Shown: one piece after another, positions 58,356-64,000 of the stretch
Layout of the letters: the number at the start of each line of letters is the position of its first letter
Position numbering within the stretch: the first letter of the stretch is position 1
Assembly: GCA_001692895.1 (NCBI GenBank)
Contig: KV748244.1
Span: 558,001 to 622,000 of the forward strand
Reading direction: 5' to 3'
DNA from: Cenococcum geophilum 1.58
Lineage: Eukaryota; Ascomycota; Dothideomycetes; Gloniales; Gloniaceae
Length of the DNA stretch: 64,000 nucleotides
Notes under the pieces: generated by a model
What the model was told of the DNA's origin: nothing
Databases searched by the model: none
The model's input: only the letters and a program-made list of their open reading frames with translations
Made by a program: the position numbers and the translations under genes

Positions 58356-61300
58356 ATGTAACTATAGGTAAAGCCGGACGCGTAGTATAAGGCGAACCTA
58401 AAGCTAATTAAAGATGTAAATATTGCCTAAGGCTTTGGAATAAGCATCGAAAACTATAATAGACTAAAAAAGAAGGTTAAAGATATTATAATTAAAGTTA
58501 AGCCTAAGCACGTAATATATTGCGGTAACTCTATAATAATAAAAGAAGGGCATATTAAGGAGTTTTATAAGTAACTCCTATAATTTACTAATACTCTACT
58601 AAATTGGAAACTATAGGTAATTCTAAAAATTATAGAAAGTGCTTATTCTAATCGCGTAAGAAGGGTACTAAGTACCTCTAAGAGTGGGCATGCTCTGCGT
58701 GAATATATATTACCCCTAAAGACTAAAGCATAAGATAAGACGACGCTACCTTAGCTACTGTATGCGATATAGCCTATAGACGTTACCACAACCCTACTAT
58801 ATGGTATCCCTTTGCCTTAGCTAGCAACCCTAGCGGCGAGTAACATAATTAATATAGGAGATATTAAGATTAAAATCTAATCTATAGGCATAACGGGTAG
58901 GTTAATAGTTAGGGTAGTTTAAGTCTTATATCTAATAAGCGGAAACCTATATATAGCTCTAGGTAAGCTATAGGAGGAACTATAAGCCTATATAGAGCTT
59001 AATATTAACGGTCCGCCTAAAAAGAACATCTATATATTGCTGTAGAGATATAAAAACCTTATAATACGGTTGGAGGGTATACTTATTGTAGGTCTTAGCG
59101 AAATAGCGTAAAATAGCATAAATGAGGCCATGCTTATAGTATTACTCTTACCTCCTAACTTAAACTCCTAAGTTACTGCTACTAATAATATACCGCTAGC
59201 TATTAAATCTAAGGCGCCTGGACGTAACGGACGTAGTGTAAAAAATAGCTAGTAAGTCCTAACGCCGTATAAGGCTAGCGGTAAGAGTAAATTAGGAGAA
59301 GGCAAGAAGTGGAGTTGTTTAGAATTAGCAGTATATAGCTCCAATAAAGATAGTAAGGGCAAGCCTATTAGATATAAGAAATTAAATAATAATAAGACTA
59401 AATTAGGCAGATATAATAAGTGGCCTTAACTAAAATTGGTAATAAGTGCCTTAGCGGAGAATAATAAAAGTAAGCCGGCCGCGCCTAGGAAGTTAAATAA
59501 TTATAAGGCCAACCTAAATAGAAGTAGAAAACGCCCTTAAGCAAAATTAGTGGTAGGCACCCTTATGGAAAACAGCGATAATGAGCCGGTTATACGTAGA
59601 AGGTGATTAGTAAAGGGAAGACGTAACCTATCTACCTATAAGCCTATATTAGCAAGTAACAGCAGTACTAAAGAAATTGCCGCAAATAATAGTAAATCGC
59701 TGTAATTTATTACTAAACCTAAAGGTATATACTAGCCTAACAATATAATAGACGACCCTACTACTACATTACCAACTATTAATATCCCTTAAGATATTAC
59801 CGTAGAGGATAGTAAATTGCCGCAACGTGCCGGTGGATATAATAATTAGTTTCTATATTATACTAACTTTAAGGATATAAAGAGTGGAGATAAAGACAAG
59901 GATTTAGTTAATAATAGCGACTAAAATAAGGATTTAGTTAATAATAATAACTAAGATATAGACGTAGAGGAAGAACTTAACTAGTAAACTTTCTTAGCCT
60001 AGCTCTATAAGGTCGGGAAGGATAACTTAAATAGCGTATTAGCGCATATAATAAAGGCGGATCTTTTACTTACTCTAGAGTATTTCCTACTTATTTTATT
60101 AAAAGCACTCTTTAAGACCGCCCTAATTGAACTCCCTAATTAGGGCCTCGCATTAGGCTTTAAATTTAGCCTATACTAAGTAGTATATATAGCTTAGGCA
60201 TTTAAGTAAAAGAGGACGATTAAAGGAGGTAGCATCTATATAGATAAACCTAGCGCGGGCAAGACTGTATAAATAATCACTTAATAGCTAATAAACTACT
60301 TTTATTATTAGAACGTAATAGACGTTTAAGAGGCCTAAGCTGCTAGGGATATAACCCGCTACCTACCTAAGATATATCCGCCGGATTTAAAATACCTATA
60401 GGTAGCAAAGCAGCCGATTATATGCTACTGTAAAGACAACTTTAAGAAGCTATACCCTATAGACCCACAGCGAGGCTATTTAGTCGTCTTTACGCCGACC
60501 CTAGGCCTACTAGGATTTCTAAAGGACGTAAGTATAATATTATAAGATAGCGCGATTATAAAGCGCCCTAACCTACCCTGGATTACAATTCTCGCCCCTA
60601 GCTATAATAAAGTTAAGATATTTAGTAAACTAAAAAAGGATAAATAGCTGTAAATTTATAAGGCTCTTAAGTAGACTAATAAGGAATAATAGGAGAACGA
60701 TAATAATATATATCTAGTTAGTAAGGCTCTCCTATTACACCTATAGGGTAAAGCTAGGTTTAAGAATAATTATAGCTCTACCCCTAATGCGACGGAACTA
60801 TTAGCGCTAAGACACTTAACCTAATTCCTTTTAATTACTATGCGAAATTGTATTACCACACAACTAATATACGGGTTTATTACTATATAAACTAATATAT
60901 AGAAATATCTAAATAGCTAATCCCCTAGAACGTATTAGAAATTAAAGAGTATAATATAGGTTAGGCATATCCTCTAGGATAAATACCACCTAAACGCAAC
61001 CGGTAGAGTCTTAATATCGTTTATTAAGGATATGGTTAAGAAGTACCGTATTACGTATGATCGCAGCTTTACTGTATAGGGTGTATCTAATACGCCTAAT
61101 AACGGAAACCTAATATAACTAATATAGTTCATTATAGTAGAATTAAAGAGGCTAAAGTGGGAAGAAGCTAATAAGCTAAAGGGAATAGAGTTCGAAGTAC
61201 TGCTTAAGCTTAAAGAAGAAAACATCTAGCTAAAGAAGAAGAAATTTAACCGTCTCTATAAGAATGCGAAGACTAACCTAGCCAGAGTAATAGTAGATAG

Positions 61301-62490
61301 GAAATTCGGTAAACTAGCTATATTTTTCCATATAGTCATTCTAACGTTTTAGATATATAGAGGGGAGTTAATACTCTAGTTTAACTAGTAAAAGCTTATC
61401 CCAAAGAATAGCTGTTTTAAATTAGTTATATTATAGGCTAACCCTAATAACACCGAGGTGGCTATAATTATAGCTATAGAGGACTAAGTAAGGATAGAGT
61501 AGAGGCGCTAATATAAGGAACTTCTGGCTATATAGGAGGAAGATAGTAGCGATTTAAATACTAAACCTAAAATACTGAAACTTACCTAAGCTGAGTTATA
61601 TACTAACGCGAAAACGGTAGTAAGCGTAGCCTAGGTTGTCTAATACTAGGACCAGTATACCCCTATTATAATTAAGTCTAATAAGTTTAATAAGTCTAAT
61701 AACAAACGCCTAAAAACTTAGAGTTGCACACTTAAGGACCTAATTATCGCTAAGTAGACTACTAACCCGCTTAGTAAGGAGTTCACTAATATACTTAACC
61801 GCTATTTTTAACAGAATATAAAGTTCTTTTAAGCTAAAAAAATCTGTGATTATATTTATGTTAAAAAATAAACGGATGGTTTAGCGTATAAGATTATTAT
61901 TACTACTTACTTACCTCTTATACTAGCTTATTAGTTTAATAGGCTATATAAAGAATATAGTAAAGATAAGGTACTCCACTATATAGCCGGTATATCCAAT
62001 ATTAAAAAGGCTAAGGCTAGGCAAACCTTTAACACTAATAACTTTAAGTAGATCCTACTTTATACCTTTATATTAATTAGGCTGTCTATTAACCTATAGC
62101 GTATAAATTACACTATTATGGTTAAGCTAAGCTATAAGCTCTTAGAGATAAAGTAACTGTTTACTTAGATAGATTAATAAGGATAGACTAAGCCCGTCTG
62201 CTATAGTACTATTATAGTTAATTAGAAGTCGAGTATTAAGCAGAGGATATTAAAGTTAACTAAATTTACGTTATTCTGCATAAGTTGGTATATAAGGAGA
62301 AGGCCAATTTAAGCTTAAAAGTAGGCTAAGGTAAGAAGGAAGACACCAAGACTATCTAATACTGGTAACGATTATAAGAGTATAATATAACTATAGATAG
62401 TTCCAAACACTATATATAGCCACTATATAGCGAAACCTATTATAATTATATAGTGGCGTATATATAGGCTAAGGGACGTATCTTCTAGTA
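58356..62490 (+). pseudogene. SNF2-family helicase-like frame (~1,350 codons), RIP-interrupted
   Basis: From ATG 58356 (MQLQVKPDA) one forward frame is readable to about 62.4 kb with no frameshift seen, only TAG/TAA. The first ~600 residues are unrecognised, with a basic linker (RKLNNYKANLNRSRKRP near 59500). The ATPase starts GGSIYIDKPSAGKTVQIITQ: Walker A is SAGKT at 60252-60266, and the family usually has GG.LaDe.G.GKT. VFTPTLGLLGFLKDV and ITILAPSYNK follow. The helicase C half shows KDKVLHYIAGISNIKKA, TFILIRLSINLQ and motif VI region ID**G*TKPV (62173-62199, family R.hRiGQtkpV). SNF2 proteins remodel chromatin using ATP. Here the gene sits among transposon ends, so a transposon-borne helicase is likely. 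Confidence 0.72.
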
Positions 62491-62559
62491 ACTTATAGGT
62501 AGTAGCATAACATATATAGTAAACTTAGTTAACTAAAATATTTCTAGTATTATTATTTC

Positions 62560-62771
62560 TAAGAGAGTATTAAGCTGCAGCTTGCAGCACTTTTATTATT
62601 AAGGCGGCGTTTAGCCGCAAATTGCAGCATTATTATTGGCGGTGTAGTATATAGCCGTAAAATGCAACTAAATGCGGCTAAATACTAAAATTGCTTAATT
62701 AGTATAAACCTAATTTAAGATACTAGTAATTTTTTTTATAATGCCGCCCCGCCCCCTATGCTTACTAATAT
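62560..62771 (+). other. Noncoding terminus with hairpins and AAATGC motifs
   Basis: GCAGCTTGCAGC, GCGGCGTTTAGCCGC (near 62605) and AAATGCAACTAAATGCGGCT + AAAT (near 62665). Resembles the motif clusters at 39380-39430 (complement) and 55390-55440. A T8 run and GCCGCCCCGCCCCC (62735-62755) follow. Probably the 3' end of the helicase-carrying element. Confidence 0.45.
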
Positions 62772-63020
62772 TGTGGTGGGGTAAAATGGGCCACTACTTA
62801 GTGCCTTGGCATTTTCCTGTATATATCGAGCCTTCGGCTTCTCTCCTTCTCTTGATCACGATTGACTGGGAATATATTCTTTCCTTTCTTCTTACTAACT
62901 GCTTTCCTACTAATTGATTATAACTAACTAACCGACTAACTAACCGACCGACTGACCGACCGACCGACAGACAGACAGCACTGTGACTTTCCTATCTGAG
63001 AGTGGTCGTACCCTCCTACA
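62772..63020 (+). repeat. 5' LTR of a retrotransposon running off the right edge
   Basis: 249 bp, TGTGGTGGGGTAAAATGGGC to CCTCCTACA, related to the reverse LTR 29426-29703 (shared ACAGACAGCACTG, CTTTCCTATCT, GGTCGTACCCTCC). Contains the CCGACCGACTGACCGACCGA simple repeat. Much less RIP-damaged than most of the window, so a recent arrival or a low-copy element. Confidence 0.78.
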
Positions 63021-63027
63021 TATTTTA

Positions 63028-63085
63028 TGGCATTCCACGTAGGGACGACGGCAAGCTCTTCAGATTAGAAGTCTGGCATTCTACA
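63028..63085 (+). other. Probable primer-binding leader with antisense tRNA-Arg(UCU)-like arm
   Basis: Seven bases after the LTR comes TGGCATTCCACG, in the place and with the TGG start of a tRNA primer-binding site. Further on, the complement of 63061-63075 is CAGACTTCTAATCTG: a 4-bp stem and 7-base loop with anticodon TCT, like the anticodon arm of tRNA-Arg(UCU). A second TGGCATTC follows at 63074. Confidence 0.5.
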
Positions 63086-63364
63086 CACAACTATATATAC
63101 AGGAGATACGCAGGAATATACTAGCTGCAGAAGAACGACCAGCTATAGAAGAACGACCAGCTGCAGAAGAACCGCCAGCTAGACAGACGAGACGAAAGCA
63201 GAGAACCAGGCAGTATCGGACAGCAAGGGGAACCAGGTAGTCCCTAAACAGAAAGACAGCGGAAAAGATAGATATTAGACTCAACGCATAGGCCAAAGAG
63301 TGGCAAAAAGAGTGTCTCGGAAAGTTATAAGTAAGGACGTTAGGCGAACCAGTAAGCCAATCAG
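63086..63364 (+). other. Leader between primer-binding region and gag-like frame
   Basis: Three imperfect copies of an ~18-bp unit (AGCTGCAGAAGAACGACC family) at 63123-63175. No frame that I can support; an open stretch on the reverse strand here is opposite to the element and is not called. Confidence 0.45.
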
Positions 63365-64000
63365 ACAACTTTAACGGCGGCTGATATTTCTCCTACCTGC
63401 GCACGAGCATAGCTAGAGCTTTATTAAAAACGCAGAGACGATAAGCTAAGGACCAATTAATTAGATAGAAACGAGATCTAAGGCATTTAATAGTAGAGGA
63501 AGTTAGCGCTGGCCTTTAGGAACAGAAGAGAGAATACTAAGTAAGGTCGCAAGCACACGAGATCAGGTCTCTCCTTAAAAGCTTCCTATTCTAGCTTAGC
63601 TTTATCTTCTTTTAAGTTATCTAGATTATATCAGCGGCGGCTCTAGAGGCGTTTTATAAAGAAGTAGATATAAGCGGAAGCCTAAGGCGTAGCAGTACCC
63701 TACCACATAGAGTAACGGCAGGCTAAAATAGACGGACGTATCAAGACCCGGCAGTAGTAGAAGATGGCGATTCTGTACTCTCCTAGGAAGACTAACCTTT
63801 AGGCGTTAAGAAGTAGCCAGAAGGAACTAAAGCCTATACTTCTTTTGCTAAGTATAAACCAACACTAGAACAGCCATCTAGGACACTATTACCTCAGGCG
63901 GTAATGCAAGCAGATTTACCATAGCATTTACCTATAATACCTAGGACTAACCTTCTATAGACGAAGGATAAGAATCATAAAGACCGCCTATAAGCTCCTA
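63365..64000 (+). pseudogene. Start of a gag-like frame, cut by the window edge
   Basis: Forward reading from about 63365 (TLTAADISPTCARA) through RIP-type stops. Best stretch 63640-63990: ALEAFYKEVDISGSLRRSST, DPAVVEDGDSVLS, KAYTSFAKYKPTLEQPSRTL and LPQAVMQADLP. Position after LTR and leader implies gag; no knuckle or protease is reached. The start codon is not clear. Confidence 0.5.

Noticed and set aside
63035-63085. A tRNA-Arg gene
   Set aside because: Only an anticodon-arm-like stem is present; D arm, T arm and acceptor stem do not form.
63081-63368. Reverse 95-codon frame in the right-edge leader
   Set aside because: Antisense to an LTR-leader-gag arrangement; over a short direct repeat.

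Overview
The window looks like a gene-free, AT-rich heterochromatic block from a filamentous ascomycete (Pezizomycotina). It is built from nested transposons damaged by repeat-induced point mutation (RIP). The evidence is direct. TpA is over-abundant throughout, and recognisable transposon reading frames are broken almost only by TAG/TAA where CAG/CAA (or TGG) is expected. Catalytic and zinc-binding codons are repeatedly changed by CpA>TpA or TpG>TpA. No open frame exceeds about 130 codons, and the longest of these are tandem-repeat artefacts. I found no tRNA, rRNA, intact gene or host gene. The species cannot be named from the sequence.

Layout, left part (1-27.5 kb): a Ty1/Copia pol tail and LTR (1-1733); a truncated reverse Gypsy copy (1734-4072); then Gypsy-1 (4576-26942, perfect GAAAG target-site duplication). 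Gypsy-1 has been split by three later insertions: a pogo/Fot1-like DNA transposon (7250-9090, TA duplication), a DIRS-like tyrosine-recombinase retroelement (about 12227-16948, split direct repeats A1-B1-A2-B2) and a full-length reverse Gypsy-3 (17463-25415, GCTAC duplication).

Middle (27.5-39.4 kb): a 125-bp duplicated segment, a reverse gypsy integrase/chromodomain remnant, a reverse LTR with an adjoining unrecognised reading frame, and full-length Gypsy-2 (30312-38287, 427-bp LTRs, AGTAA/AGTGA duplication), which splits that frame.

Right part (39.4-62.7 kb): minisatellites, then a reverse Plavaka-like (CACTA-related) transposase. A forward unrecognised frame follows. Each of these two frames is interrupted by one copy, in opposite orientations, of a ~1-kb retroposon (called X here) with 15-bp target-site duplications. 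Beyond them are a long unrecognised forward frame, a reverse CCHC-knuckle frame, a block of five minisatellite types that is much less RIP-damaged, and a ~1,350-codon SNF2-type helicase frame.

Right edge (62.77-64 kb): an LTR related to the one at 29.4 kb, a primer-binding leader and the start of a gag-like region that runs off the window.

The three Gypsy copies are one chromovirus family: LTR, gag with a CCHC knuckle, protease, RT, RNase H, integrase, chromodomain, an extra unrecognised 3' frame, polypurine tract, LTR. Nothing here is likely to make a working protein. The least explained items are retroposon X, the extra Gypsy frame, the SNF2 frame and the two unrecognised forward frames. 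Distances, duplications and motifs were read by eye; no alignment or search was run.
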